A stretch of DNA of 64,000 nt from NCBI RefSeq assembly GCF_018332715.1, contig NZ_BOQP01000030.1, positions 62,001 to 126,000 of the forward strand, written 5' to 3'. Numbering within the stretch: the first letter of the stretch is position 1; each line of letters starts with the position of its first letter. The position numbers and the translations under genes are program-made. This document shows positions 32,467-40,101 of the stretch, in pieces. The notes under the pieces are model-generated. The model was given only the letters and a program-made list of their open reading frames with translations. It did no database searches and was not told where the DNA came from. The stretch is from Winogradskya consettensis (GTDB lineage: Bacteria > Actinomycetota > Actinomycetes > Mycobacteriales > Micromonosporaceae).

Positions 32467-33591
32467 GTGCGCCGATATCTGATCGCCGCTTCCCTACTCC
32501 TCCTCCTCACCGCCTGCGGCACCGCCGACACCCCCGCGACCCCCACCGCCTCGGGCGGCACGACCCCCATCAAGCTGCAACTCCAGTGGTTCTTCCAGGC
32601 CCAGTTCGCCGGCTACATCGCCGCCGTCGACCAGGGCTTCTACAAAGAACAGGGCCTCGACGTCCAACTGCTCGAGGGCGGCGTCGACATCGTCCCGCAG
32701 ACCGTCCTCGCCCAGGGCAAGGCCGACTACGCCGTCGCCTGGGTCCCCAAGGCCCTCGCGTCCCGCGAGCAGGGCGCCGGCATCACCGACGTCGGCCAGA
32801 TCTTCGCCCGGTCCGGCACCTACCAGGTGGCCTGGAAGGACAGTGGCATCACGACACCCGCCCAGTTCAAGGGCAAGAAGGTAGGCAACTGGGGCTTCGG
32901 CAACGAGTTCGAGCTGTTTGCCGGCATGACCAAGGCCGGCCTCGACGCCGGCAAGGACGTCACGCTCGTCCAGCAGCAGTTCGACATGCAGGCGCTGCTC
33001 AAGAAGGAGATCGACGTCGCCCAGGCGATGTCCTACAACGAGTACGCGCAGCTGCTCGAAGCCACGAACCCCGCCACGGGCAAGCTCTACACCCCCGACG
33101 ACTTCCAGATCATCGACTGGAAGACGAACGGCTCCGCCATGCTCCAGGACGCCGTGTGGGCCAACACGGAAAAGCTCAACGACCCCGCGTACCAGCAACA
33201 GACCGTGAAGTTCCTCGCCGCCACGGTCAAGGGCTGGGCCTACTGCCGCGACAACCCGGAAGCCTGCCGCGACCTCGTCGTGGCGAAGGGCTCCAAACTC
33301 GGCAAGAGCCACCAGCTCTGGCAGATGAACGAGGTCAACAAGCTCGTCTGGCCCGCCGCCACGGGCGGCGTCGGCATGATCGACGAAGCGGCCTGGAAGC
33401 AGACCGTCGACATCTCCCTCACCGCCAAGAACCAGACCGGCGACACGGTCCTCACCAAGGAACCGACCGGCCTCGCCTACACCAACGACTACATCAAACA
33501 GGCCCTCGACCAGGTCAAGGCCGCGGGCACGGACATCACGGGCACGTCCTTCCAGCCCCAGACGGTCACCCTCACCGCCGGCGGCGCCTGA
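32467..33591 (+). CDS. ABC transporter substrate-binding lipoprotein (NMT1/THI5-like)
   Basis: A 374-residue lipoprotein. The signal is short (LLLLLTACG, lipidated cysteine near residue 17). The mature part starts with KLQLQWFFQAQFAGYIAAVDQGFYKEQGLDVQLLEGG, the hallmark of the NMT1/THI5 fold, which binds thiamine-pyrimidine precursors and related heterocycles. It is the last gene of the ureidopropionase operon. GTG start with an AGGAG site 6 nt upstream. The ligand is most likely a pyrimidine breakdown intermediate or hydantoin; that is deduced only from the neighbouring enzymes. Confidence 0.9.
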   Translation: MRRYLIAASLLLLLTACGTADTPATPTASGGTTPIKLQLQWFFQAQFAGYIAAVDQGFYKEQGLDVQLLEGGVDIVPQTVLAQGKADYAVAWVPKALASREQGAGITDVGQIFARSGTYQVAWKDSGITTPAQFKGKKVGNWGFGNEFELFAGMTKAGLDAGKDVTLVQQQFDMQALLKKEIDVAQAMSYNEYAQLLEATNPATGKLYTPDDFQIIDWKTNGSAMLQDAVWANTEKLNDPAYQQQTVKFLAATVKGWAYCRDNPEACRDLVVAKGSKLGKSHQLWQMNEVNKLVWPAATGGVGMIDEAAWKQTVDISLTAKNQTGDTVLTKEPTGLAYTNDYIKQALDQVKAAGTDITGTSFQPQTVTLTAGGA

Positions 33592-33666
33592 CCGCACGGA
33601 ACCTTCCCGCCTGCCGCTGCCTTTGAGGAGTATGACACCTTCCTTCAAGGACTCCGGGGGTACGCA

Positions 33667-34749
33667 GTGAGCGCACGAATAAGAGAACTGCTCGACGACG
33701 CGGTGGCCGGGATCACCCCGGACAACCCCGACCCGGTCACCGCCGTCATCGCCCGCGGCCGCGCAGCCCGCCGCCGCCGTCGCACCCTGACCACCGCGGC
33801 CCTCGCAGCAGCCCTCCTCGGCACCGCCACCGCCGTAGCCGTGACCACCCACGTCGCCGGCAACGAAGCACCTCCCGCAGCCTCCTTCGCTCCCCCGACC
33901 CCTCGTGTCGTCAACGGCGAGGTCGTGGCCGGCGCCCTGCACCTCCCGATCCCGGCAGGCTGGACCGTCGCCACCCCGGTCGCGGACGCCCCCTGTGAGA
34001 CACTCAGTACCACAGTCCTCATCTCAGGCCCGCAGAAGATCGGGTGCCAGACCGCCGAGATCGAGGTGACCGGCACCGCGAGCACCTGGCCCGCCGGCCG
34101 GGCTCTCCTCCCCAAGGACGTCGCTCCGTCCGCCGACGGACAGCCGGGGGCCGATCCGTCCGCCCGCACCGATCTCCCACTGATCGTGCTCCCCCCGGAG
34201 TCCGTCACCCTGCCGGGCGGTGAACCCGCCTGGATGACCGACGCCCTGGACTCCGAGGCACTCGCACCGGACCACGCTCCCGGCTACAGCTACTACAACG
34301 TCCTGCACCTCCCCTGGTCCCACGTCTCGATCACCCTCCGCGTCGACGGCGCCGCCTCCCGGACGATCATCGACTCCATCCGCACCGAGCCGGCCGCCCT
34401 CGGCGCACTCGTGCTGCCCGTGGACACCTCCTCCGTCGAGCTGACCACATCGGACATCACCGACGCCGACCCGTGGACCGGCCACGCCGAGACCACCGAC
34501 CCGGCGACGATCGCCGCTGTGACGAGGCTGCTGGGGAGCCAGCCGGCGATGCTCACCGGCGCCTGCGCGGGCTCCTCCCACAACGCCCTCCGCCTCACCC
34601 TCGCCGGCGACGCCCCGGACCCGACCAGCGTGATCATCACGCTCGGCGACCGCTGCCAGGAGGCCGTCTCGTCCGCCGGCGGCCGGGTACGCCTCACCGA
34701 CGCCACGGTCTCCGAGCTCGAGCACCTGCTCGGGCTGGCCGCCCGATGA
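33667..34749 (+). CDS. Single-span membrane protein, probable partner of the SigE-type sigma factor
   Basis: A 360-residue protein. A cytoplasmic N-terminal part of about 40 residues (MSARIRELLDDAVAG...RGRAARRRRR) precedes one membrane span (about 41-63) and a 295-residue extracytoplasmic region without a known domain, containing several cysteines. Topology and a 4-nt overlap with the following sigma factor gene suggest a regulator that holds or senses for that sigma factor. No zinc-binding HxxxCxxC anti-sigma motif is present in the cytoplasmic part, so an anti-sigma role is not proven. GTG start after CGGGGGT. It precedes, rather than follows, the sigma factor gene. Confidence 0.75.
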   Translation: MSARIRELLDDAVAGITPDNPDPVTAVIARGRAARRRRRTLTTAALAAALLGTATAVAVTTHVAGNEAPPAASFAPPTPRVVNGEVVAGALHLPIPAGWTVATPVADAPCETLSTTVLISGPQKIGCQTAEIEVTGTASTWPAGRALLPKDVAPSADGQPGADPSARTDLPLIVLPPESVTLPGGEPAWMTDALDSEALAPDHAPGYSYYNVLHLPWSHVSITLRVDGAASRTIIDSIRTEPAALGALVLPVDTSSVELTTSDITDADPWTGHAETTDPATIAAVTRLLGSQPAMLTGACAGSSHNALRLTLAGDAPDPTSVIITLGDRCQEAVSSAGGRVRLTDATVSELEHLLGLAAR

Positions 34750-35474
34750 CCGCACCGGACGGCTTCGCCGAATTCGTCGCCAACCGCTACCCGTCCCTGG
34801 TCCGCTACGGCACCCTCCTCACCGGCGACCGCGGCCACGGCGAGGACCTCACCCAGGACGCGCTCGTCAAGACGTACCGAAAATGGCCCGGACTGCACCC
34901 CCACGGCGACCCGGAGTCCTACACCCGCCGCATCATGGCCCGAGCCGCCTGGCGCGCCGCCCGCCGTCTCTGGCACCGGGAAATCCCCGCCGCTACCCTC
35001 CCGGACGAACCCACCGCGGACCCTTACACCCCACGCGACACCGCCCACGTGGTCCTGGAGGCACTGCGCCAACTCCCCGCAGCCCAGCGCGTCGTCCTGG
35101 TCCTGCGCTACTGGGCCGGCCTCACCGAACAGGAGATAGCCGCCCAGCTCGGCTGCTCCCCCGGCACGGTCAAGAGCCGGGCCAGCCGTGCCCTCTCCAC
35201 CCTCCGCAGCACCGACGGCCCGCTCGCCGACGCCTTCACCCTCCTGAACAGCCCGCGGTGATCCGCCCGGGGCGGCCCGGCCCTGCCCGGTGTGACGGGC
35301 CGGGCGTTCACGCAGGAGCAGGATCGCCTCGAGCAGGGCATCGACCCACGACGCGACCAGGACACACCTGCCGAGATCAATCAGGTGGTCCGGCGGTGCA
35401 TCCGGTGCGAGGAGCCCGATGACGGCGATCCCCAGCCCCAGAATGCGGATGCTCCACCGTGATGACGGCGCCAT
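34293..35474 (-). CDS. Doubtful antisense reading frame starting with a small membrane-protein-like segment
   Basis: From an ATG at 35474 with an excellent AAGGAGGAG site immediately upstream, the frame encodes MAPSSRWSIRILGLGIAVIGLL and a second hydrophobic stretch (about residues 1-65). It then runs on without a stop antisense to the sigma factor gene. Only the first ~70 codons (35262-35474) look protein-like, while the remainder is biased low-complexity sequence typical of an antisense shadow. It may be a small gene that has lost its stop or a spurious frame. This covers most of the 356-bp gap between the sigma factor and XRE genes. Confidence 0.2.
   Translation of the reverse strand: MAPSSRWSIRILGLGIAVIGLLAPDAPPDHLIDLGRCVLVASWVDALLEAILLLRERPARHTGQGRAAPGGSPRAVQEGEGVGERAVGAAEGGEGTAGPALDRAGGAAELGGYLLFGEAGPVAQDQDDALGCGELAQCLQDHVGGVAWGVRVRGGFVREGSGGDFPVPETAGGAPGGSGHDAAGVGLRVAVGVQSGPFSVRLDERVLGEVLAVAAVAGEEGAVADQGRVAVGDEFGEAVRCGHRAASPSRCSSSETVASVRRTRPPADETASWQRSPSVMITLVGSGASPARVRRRALWEEPAQAPVSIAGWLPSSLVTAAIVAGSVVSAWPVHGSASVMSDVVSSTEEVSTGSTSAPRAAGSVRMESMIVREAAPSTRRVIETWDQGRCRTL
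34746..35261 (+). CDS. SigE-family ECF-type RNA polymerase sigma factor
   Basis: A 171-residue sigma-70 family protein. Region 2 is FVANRYPSLVRYGTLLTGDRGHGEDLTQDALVKTYRKW (about 9-46). Region 4 is LRQLPAAQRVVLVLRYWAGLTEQEIAAQLGCSPGTVKSRASRALSTLR (about 103-150) with its helix-turn-helix. The lineage is the small SigE-type group common in Streptomyces and Micromonosporaceae. ATG at 34746 overlaps the membrane protein stop, so both products are made together. The set of target promoters is unknown; autoregulation is likely for ECF factors but no matching promoter was identified. Confidence 0.9.
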   Translation: MTAPDGFAEFVANRYPSLVRYGTLLTGDRGHGEDLTQDALVKTYRKWPGLHPHGDPESYTRRIMARAAWRAARRLWHREIPAATLPDEPTADPYTPRDTAHVVLEALRQLPAAQRVVLVLRYWAGLTEQEIAAQLGCSPGTVKSRASRALSTLRSTDGPLADAFTLLNSPR

Positions 35475-35555
35475 GGCTCCTCCTTCGAGACGAATCCCTT
35501 CCACTAGACCCACCGAGGGGATGGCGAGCCATGCTGTGTGCGATGTCCGGGACCC

Positions 35556-35574
35556 ATTTGCAGCCTCTGCAAAT
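35556..35574. promoter_or_regulatory. Inverted-repeat operator candidate upstream of the XRE regulator
   Basis: ATTTGCAG (35556-35563) and CTGCAAAT (35567-35574) form a perfect 8-bp inverted repeat with a 3-bp spacer, 44 bp before the XRE regulator start, in a locally AT-rich promoter-like stretch. It suits binding by a helix-turn-helix dimer, plausibly the regulator itself. Confidence 0.45.
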
Positions 35575-35617
35575 GCATCAAGTGCTTTGATCACTACTGT
35601 GAGCTACCTTCATCAAT

Positions 35618-36991
35618 ATGGAAGCAGTCCATCGCCTGCCGCCGTTGCTTCAGGCGGTGCGAGACGACCAGCCAGGCACAGTGGTCCGCCTCTTCCGGCA
35701 GGCCGCCCATCTGAGCCAGGCAGAGCTCGGCGCCATGTGCGGCTACTCGGGTTCGACGATCTCGCGGCTCGAGAACGGCCAGCCGCCGCTGCACCACATC
35801 GCGGTGCGCCGCCGCCTGGCCCAGGCCCTGGACATCCCCGACGACTATCTGGGCCTGTCATCCTCGGTTTCGCGACACGACACCCGAACGGCCGGCGGAT
35901 CGCGACGGGATACCGCGGATCCGGCTACGCTCCACCGAGGACCGAGCGAGGGCGGTGAGCCGATGAAACGACGAACCCTGCTGGCAGGGATGGCCGGATC
36001 CACGGTCGCCGGGATCGCGATGGGTGGGCCCGCAGCCGCCACCCCGGGCGCCGCCGGGCTGGAGGCCCTGCTCTTCAGCGAGGACCTCGCAGTTGCTCCG
36101 CTCACGCGGGGCGCCGCCCGGGCAAGCCTCACCGGCGCGGGCCGCACCTATTCCGCCAGCCGGTACGCGGAACTGACCCGCACCCTGCCTGGCCTGCTCG
36201 CGGGCCTCCGCGCGGCGTTGCAGCAGTCCGGCGACGAGCAACGCGAAACCTTCGCCGCGATGCTGTCGCACGCTTACGCGCTGGCCTCGTCCCTGAGCAC
36301 CAAACATGGTGAGGACGGTCTGGCGTGGGTGCTGGCCGACCGGTCACTCACGGCCGCCAGGGAGTCCGGCAAGGACGCAACCGTCGCGGCGGCCACGCGC
36401 ACCGTGGCGATCACGATGCGACGGGCGGGCCACCACCAGGGTGCGCTCGGCCTGCTCACCAGTGCCGCCGGAAGCCTGGATGCCGGCCGGGGCACCGCGA
36501 CAGCCGGACTGATCGGCGCCTACGGCAACCTGCTGTGCACCGCCGCTTACAGCAGCGCCCAGGCCGACGACGCGGGTAACGCCGCTACGTTCCTCGACGA
36601 GGCGACAGCCGCGGCAGGGCGCCTCGGGGACGGTGTGATCACGAACGGGGTGGCGCCGTTCGGACGATCCATCGTCGCGGTCTACAAGATCGGCGTGTTC
36701 ACCGCGCTCGGCGACTCGGCGACCGCCCTGGCCCATGCCGCGACCGTCGATCCAGCGGAGCTCCCCGGGCCGGAGCGCTACGGACGGTTCTGCATCGATA
36801 CCGCGAGGGCGTGGGCCCAACACGGCAAAGCCGACCGGGCGGTGCGGGCCCTGCTGTCCGCGGAGCGCCATGCCCCCGAGGAAGCGACAAGGCCCTCGGT
36901 TCGAGACCTGGTCTCGACCCTGCTGTACGCACCCACGACAACTCCGGCAGGACTGCGCGATCTCGCCACCCGGATCGGTGTCGCCGTCTGA
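35618..36991 (+). CDS. XRE-family regulator with long helical-repeat C-terminal domain and internal RR-containing segment
   Basis: A 457-residue protein. The N-terminal Cro/C1 helix-turn-helix (about 18-85) reads VRLFRQAAHLSQAELGAMCGYSGSTISRLENGQPPL. The C-terminal ~300 residues are Ala-rich helices resembling TPR arrays (SHAYALASSL, DRSLTAARESG, AHAATVDPAELPGPERYGRF). Between them lies MKRRTLLAGMAGSTVAGIAMG, which looks like a Tat or signal-anchor sequence and has its own ATG (35963) and purine-rich upstream sequence. Such actinobacterial XRE proteins are known to have this layout; targets are undefined. The start at 35618 lacks a good ribosome-binding site. An inverted repeat sits just upstream. 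Confidence 0.85.
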   Translation: MEAVHRLPPLLQAVRDDQPGTVVRLFRQAAHLSQAELGAMCGYSGSTISRLENGQPPLHHIAVRRRLAQALDIPDDYLGLSSSVSRHDTRTAGGSRRDTADPATLHRGPSEGGEPMKRRTLLAGMAGSTVAGIAMGGPAAATPGAAGLEALLFSEDLAVAPLTRGAARASLTGAGRTYSASRYAELTRTLPGLLAGLRAALQQSGDEQRETFAAMLSHAYALASSLSTKHGEDGLAWVLADRSLTAARESGKDATVAAATRTVAITMRRAGHHQGALGLLTSAAGSLDAGRGTATAGLIGAYGNLLCTAAYSSAQADDAGNAATFLDEATAAAGRLGDGVITNGVAPFGRSIVAVYKIGVFTALGDSATALAHAATVDPAELPGPERYGRFCIDTARAWAQHGKADRAVRALLSAERHAPEEATRPSVRDLVSTLLYAPTTTPAGLRDLATRIGVAV

Positions 36992-37080
36992 GAACCGGCT
37001 CCGGCCCGCAGCACGTGGCGGCCTCCGACAGAGGACCAACCGGTCGGAGCGGAATCGGACAGCGGGACACCAGCGAACCC

Positions 37081-37104
37081 GGCCGGATCCGGCCGGATCC
37101 GGCC
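37081..37104. repeat. 24-bp perfect palindrome built from GGCCGGATCC repeats
   Basis: The stretch is two and a half GGCCGGATCC units and reads identically on both strands. It lies in the 162-bp gap between the convergent XRE and unknown-protein genes. It could act as a bidirectional terminator stem or be a small repeat expansion. The rest of the gap shows only GC-rich sequence. Confidence 0.6.
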
Positions 37105-37153
37105 TACGGGCCGACCAGACCACAGCACAGTCCGAACTGTGGATCCGGCCAGG

Positions 37154-37930
37154 TCAGAGCGGGATCAGGCGGGCCGCCAGGGCGACCGCGTTGAGGTCCC
37201 CCTCGCGCAGGCGGCCGGCTGCTTCCGGCTCGCCCAGGCCGGCGAGGCGTTCGGCGGCCGTATCGATCAGGCCTTCGTTGCCGCTGAGGAGTTTGCGGGC
37301 GAGGTTGGCCTGGGTGGGGCTGAGCTCCGCGTAGGCGCAGCGATCCAGGGCAGCGATGGTCTCCTCGTCGAGGCTTCCCGCGAGGGCGCGTTCGGTGACG
37401 ACGCGGAGCAGCCAGCTCGGCCACCAGCTGTAGCGGCCGAGGAGGTGGCCGGCCTGGATGGCCTGGGCGGGGGTCTGGCCGCCGTCGAGCAGGCGCAGGA
37501 CCATCGGGATGTCGAAGCGTTCGAGGCGCAGGGCCGTGACGAAGAGGCGTTGCAGGCGGGTGGCTCCGACCAGGCGGGTGGCCGCGGCGGCCGCGGCGGC
37601 GTAGTTGCCGCGGGCGGCGGTCAGGAGGATGGCTGCCTCATCGGTGGAGATGGCGGCGCCGGTGGAGCGTTCCTCGATGCGGTCGAGGGTGCGGGTGAGG
37701 CGGGCGGTGGCGTCCTGGGCGTGCTCGGCGCGGGTCTCGCTGGAGGGGCGTTCCAGGTAGCGGACGACCGTGTCCGTGGCGATCTTGACCTCGCGGCGCA
37801 GCAGCGGGGCCTGGATCTTGGGGGAGATGAGGTCGCTGAGGCCCTCGAGTACGTAGGCGCGGTCGAATCGGTCCGATGCTTCGGGGAACTGCGTCCACCA
37901 TGATTCGTCGTGCGCGTCCACGCCTCTCAC
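37154..37930 (-). CDS. Conserved-looking helical protein of unknown function
   Basis: A 258-residue, cytoplasmic, mostly helical protein with no signal peptide, membrane span or motif that I recognise. It has a WWTQFPEASDRFDRAY start, a central run of alanines (YAAAAAAATRLVG), LLDGGQTPAQAIQAGHLLGRYSWWPSWLLRVV, and a C-terminal LSPTQANLARKLLSGN...ERLAGLGEPEAAGRL that may be HEAT- or TPR-like. The GTG at 37930 is used here; another GTG at 37921 is possible, and neither has a clear ribosome-binding site. It stands alone, convergent with the XRE gene and separated from the upstream gene by a strong terminator. Confidence 0.65.
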   Translation of the reverse strand: MRGVDAHDESWWTQFPEASDRFDRAYVLEGLSDLISPKIQAPLLRREVKIATDTVVRYLERPSSETRAEHAQDATARLTRTLDRIEERSTGAAISTDEAAILLTAARGNYAAAAAAATRLVGATRLQRLFVTALRLERFDIPMVLRLLDGGQTPAQAIQAGHLLGRYSWWPSWLLRVVTERALAGSLDEETIAALDRCAYAELSPTQANLARKLLSGNEGLIDTAAERLAGLGEPEAAGRLREGDLNAVALAARLIPL

Positions 37931-37972
37931 ATTGGCGTACCGGAGGCGTACTTGAGTGAATTTCCGGGAGAA

Positions 37973-38010
37973 CCCTGCCGGACCCCCTGATGCAAGGGGG
38001 TCCGGCAGGG
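37973..38010 (-). terminator. Strong terminator of the sugar dehydrogenase operon
   Basis: A perfect 15-bp GC-rich stem (37973-37987 with 37996-38010) with an 8-nt loop, 6 bp beyond the dehydrogenase stop on the minus strand, followed by TTCTCCC. This is the longest perfect hairpin in the window. Confidence 0.85.
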
Positions 38011-38016
38011 CGGGTC

Positions 38017-40092
38017 TCAGTCGGTGGACGGGGTGAGGACGACCTGGTCAGAGCCGCTCTGCGGCGGGGTGCCGGTGTCGGTGTACTCGGCGACGAACAC
38101 GGCGGTCAGGTTGTCCGCCCCGGCGTGGCCGGCGTCGAGGAACGTGGTGATCGAGCCGCTGCAGCCGGACGCCGTGGAGAGCGGGTGCCCGTGCTGGTCG
38201 TGGCCGAGGATGTAGGTGACGGTGACGCGGGCGCAGTCGACCGGCTGGTCGTCCTCGACGGTGACCTGGTAGTCGACCGTGTCACCGAACGTGAACGGCT
38301 GGCCCTCGACCGGGGCGACGAGCGTCACGACGGGCGCAGCAGTGCCGACGGGGAGGATGACCTCGGCCGCGGCCCACCGGCCGGCCGGGTCGGTCACCTT
38401 CAGGGTCGGGCGATAGTTCCCGTTCTGCGTGTACGTGTAGACGGCGCTGGCCTGCCGTGAATCGATCACGCCGTCGTTGTTGAAGTCCCACGCGTACCGC
38501 AGGCTGTCGCCGTCCGGGTCACTGGTCCCGGTGCTGGTGAACGTGACCGTGAGCGGCGGGGCACCACTGGACGGGGTGGCCTGCACGGCGACGATCGGCG
38601 ACCGGTTACCGCGTACGTAGTCGATCCGGGCGAGCTGCGCCTCGGGGTTCTCGCTGAAGTAGCCGTCGCCGTACTCGAGGACGTAGAGCGCGCCGTCCGG
38701 GCCGAACTCGAGGTCCATCGGGTTGTCGAACACGATCGACGGGAGCACCGCTTCGATCGCGGTCACCTGGTTGCGCCGGTCGAGGGTGAGGCCCTTGACG
38801 TAGTCGCGGGTCCACTCGGCGAGCAGCGGCTTGCCGTCGTAGTACTTCGGCCACTTCGTCTGCGACCGGTTGGCGGCGCTGTACTCGTAGGCGGGGCCAC
38901 CCATCGGCCCGATGCCCCCGGTGCCGAGCTCAGGGAATTGGGCGCTGGCACCGTACCCATAGATGATCTCGGCTTTTTCGACCGGCGGGAGAGCGCGCTT
39001 GCCGGTGTTGTTGGGTGACTCGTTGACGGGGGCGGCGCAGTTGAAGGGCGCGCCCGAGGTCTTCGTGGCGAAGTCGTAGTCGACGTAGGGCTGGTCCGGG
39101 GCGACGCAGTAGGGCCAGCCGTAGTTGGCGGGCTTGTCGATCGCGGCCCAGCGTCCCTGCCCGGCCGGGCCGCGCGCGGGGTTGGCCGTGTTGGCGTCCG
39201 GCGAGTAGTCGCCGACGTAGACGACGCCCTCGGGCGAGACCGTGAAGCGGAACGGGTTGCGCAGGCCCATCGCGTAGATCTCGGGGCGGGTCTTCGCGGT
39301 GCCGGGCCTGAACAGGTTGCCCCTCGGGATCGTGTAGCCGCCGTTGCCGCCGACCTTGATGCGCAGGATCTTGCCGCGCAGGTCGTTGGTGTTGCCGGCG
39401 GTGCGCTGCGCGTCGAACACCGGGTTGCGGTTGGCGCGTTCGTCGATCGGCGCGTACCCGTCGGACTGGAACGGGTTGCTGTCGTCGCCGGTGGACAGGT
39501 ACAGGTTGCCGGCGCCGTCGAAGTCGATCTTCCCGCCGACGTGGCAGCACATGCCGCGGTCGGTGGCGACGTCGAGGATCTTCTGCTCGGTGGTCAGCAA
39601 AAGTGAGTTGCCACTCAGCTTGAACCGGGAAAGTCTCATAACTCCTTTGAAGCGGGCGAAGTCGGACGCGGTCCCGGTCTCGGGCGCGTCACCCTCGTTG
39701 ACCGTCGGCGTCGCCGGGTCGTCCACCGGCGTGTTCAGCACCGGCGAGTAGTAGACGTAGACCCACTTGTTCGACGAGAAGTGCGGGTCGATCGCGATGC
39801 CCTGCACGCCCTCCTCGTCGTGCTTGTAGACCGGGATCGTGGCGGCCAGCACGTTCTCGCCGGTCCGCGGGTCGTTGACGCGGACCTCGCCCTTGCGCTC
39901 GGTGTGCAGGACGCGCTTGTCCGGCAGGACCGCGAGCGCGATCGGCTCGCCCGGGAAGTCGTTGAGGGTGACCTTCTGGAAGGACGAGTCGGGCGGTGGG
40001 GCGGCGGCTTGCGGGGCGGCTTGCGCCGAGGGGACCGTCAGGCCGGTGACGACCAGGGCCATGACGGGTACGGCGGTGAGCGAACGTCTCAT
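38017..40092 (-). CDS. Secreted PQQ-dependent-type sugar dehydrogenase with PKD domain
   Basis: A 691-residue exported protein. The signal peptide runs to about residue 26 (PSAQA). Residues about 40-500 form the soluble glucose dehydrogenase/GSDH beta-propeller: LAVLPDKRVLHTERKGEV, EEGVQGIAIDPHF, GGKIDFDGAGNLYLSTGDD, LRGKILRIKV, YAMGLRNPFRF, VGDY, NYGWPYC, NPMDLEFGPDGALYVLEYG. A PKD domain follows (SGAPPLTVTFTSTGTSDPDGDSLRYAWDF, about 515-590), then a C-terminal beta domain. Whether PQQ is bound cannot be told. It is the second gene of a two-gene operon, 9 bp after the isomerase-like gene. The ATG at 40092 has GAGGAGA upstream; a TTG one codon earlier is less likely. Confidence 0.88.
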   Translation of the reverse strand: MRRSLTAVPVMALVVTGLTVPSAQAAPQAAAPPPDSSFQKVTLNDFPGEPIALAVLPDKRVLHTERKGEVRVNDPRTGENVLAATIPVYKHDEEGVQGIAIDPHFSSNKWVYVYYSPVLNTPVDDPATPTVNEGDAPETGTASDFARFKGVMRLSRFKLSGNSLLLTTEQKILDVATDRGMCCHVGGKIDFDGAGNLYLSTGDDSNPFQSDGYAPIDERANRNPVFDAQRTAGNTNDLRGKILRIKVGGNGGYTIPRGNLFRPGTAKTRPEIYAMGLRNPFRFTVSPEGVVYVGDYSPDANTANPARGPAGQGRWAAIDKPANYGWPYCVAPDQPYVDYDFATKTSGAPFNCAAPVNESPNNTGKRALPPVEKAEIIYGYGASAQFPELGTGGIGPMGGPAYEYSAANRSQTKWPKYYDGKPLLAEWTRDYVKGLTLDRRNQVTAIEAVLPSIVFDNPMDLEFGPDGALYVLEYGDGYFSENPEAQLARIDYVRGNRSPIVAVQATPSSGAPPLTVTFTSTGTSDPDGDSLRYAWDFNNDGVIDSRQASAVYTYTQNGNYRPTLKVTDPAGRWAAAEVILPVGTAAPVVTLVAPVEGQPFTFGDTVDYQVTVEDDQPVDCARVTVTYILGHDQHGHPLSTASGCSGSITTFLDAGHAGADNLTAVFVAEYTDTGTPPQSGSDQVVLTPSTD

Positions 40093-40101
40093 CAACTCTC
40101 C

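Noticed and set aside
36344..37123. Minus-strand frame opposite the XRE regulator's end
   Set aside because: Arg/Gly/Pro-rich antisense shadow without a ribosome-binding site.
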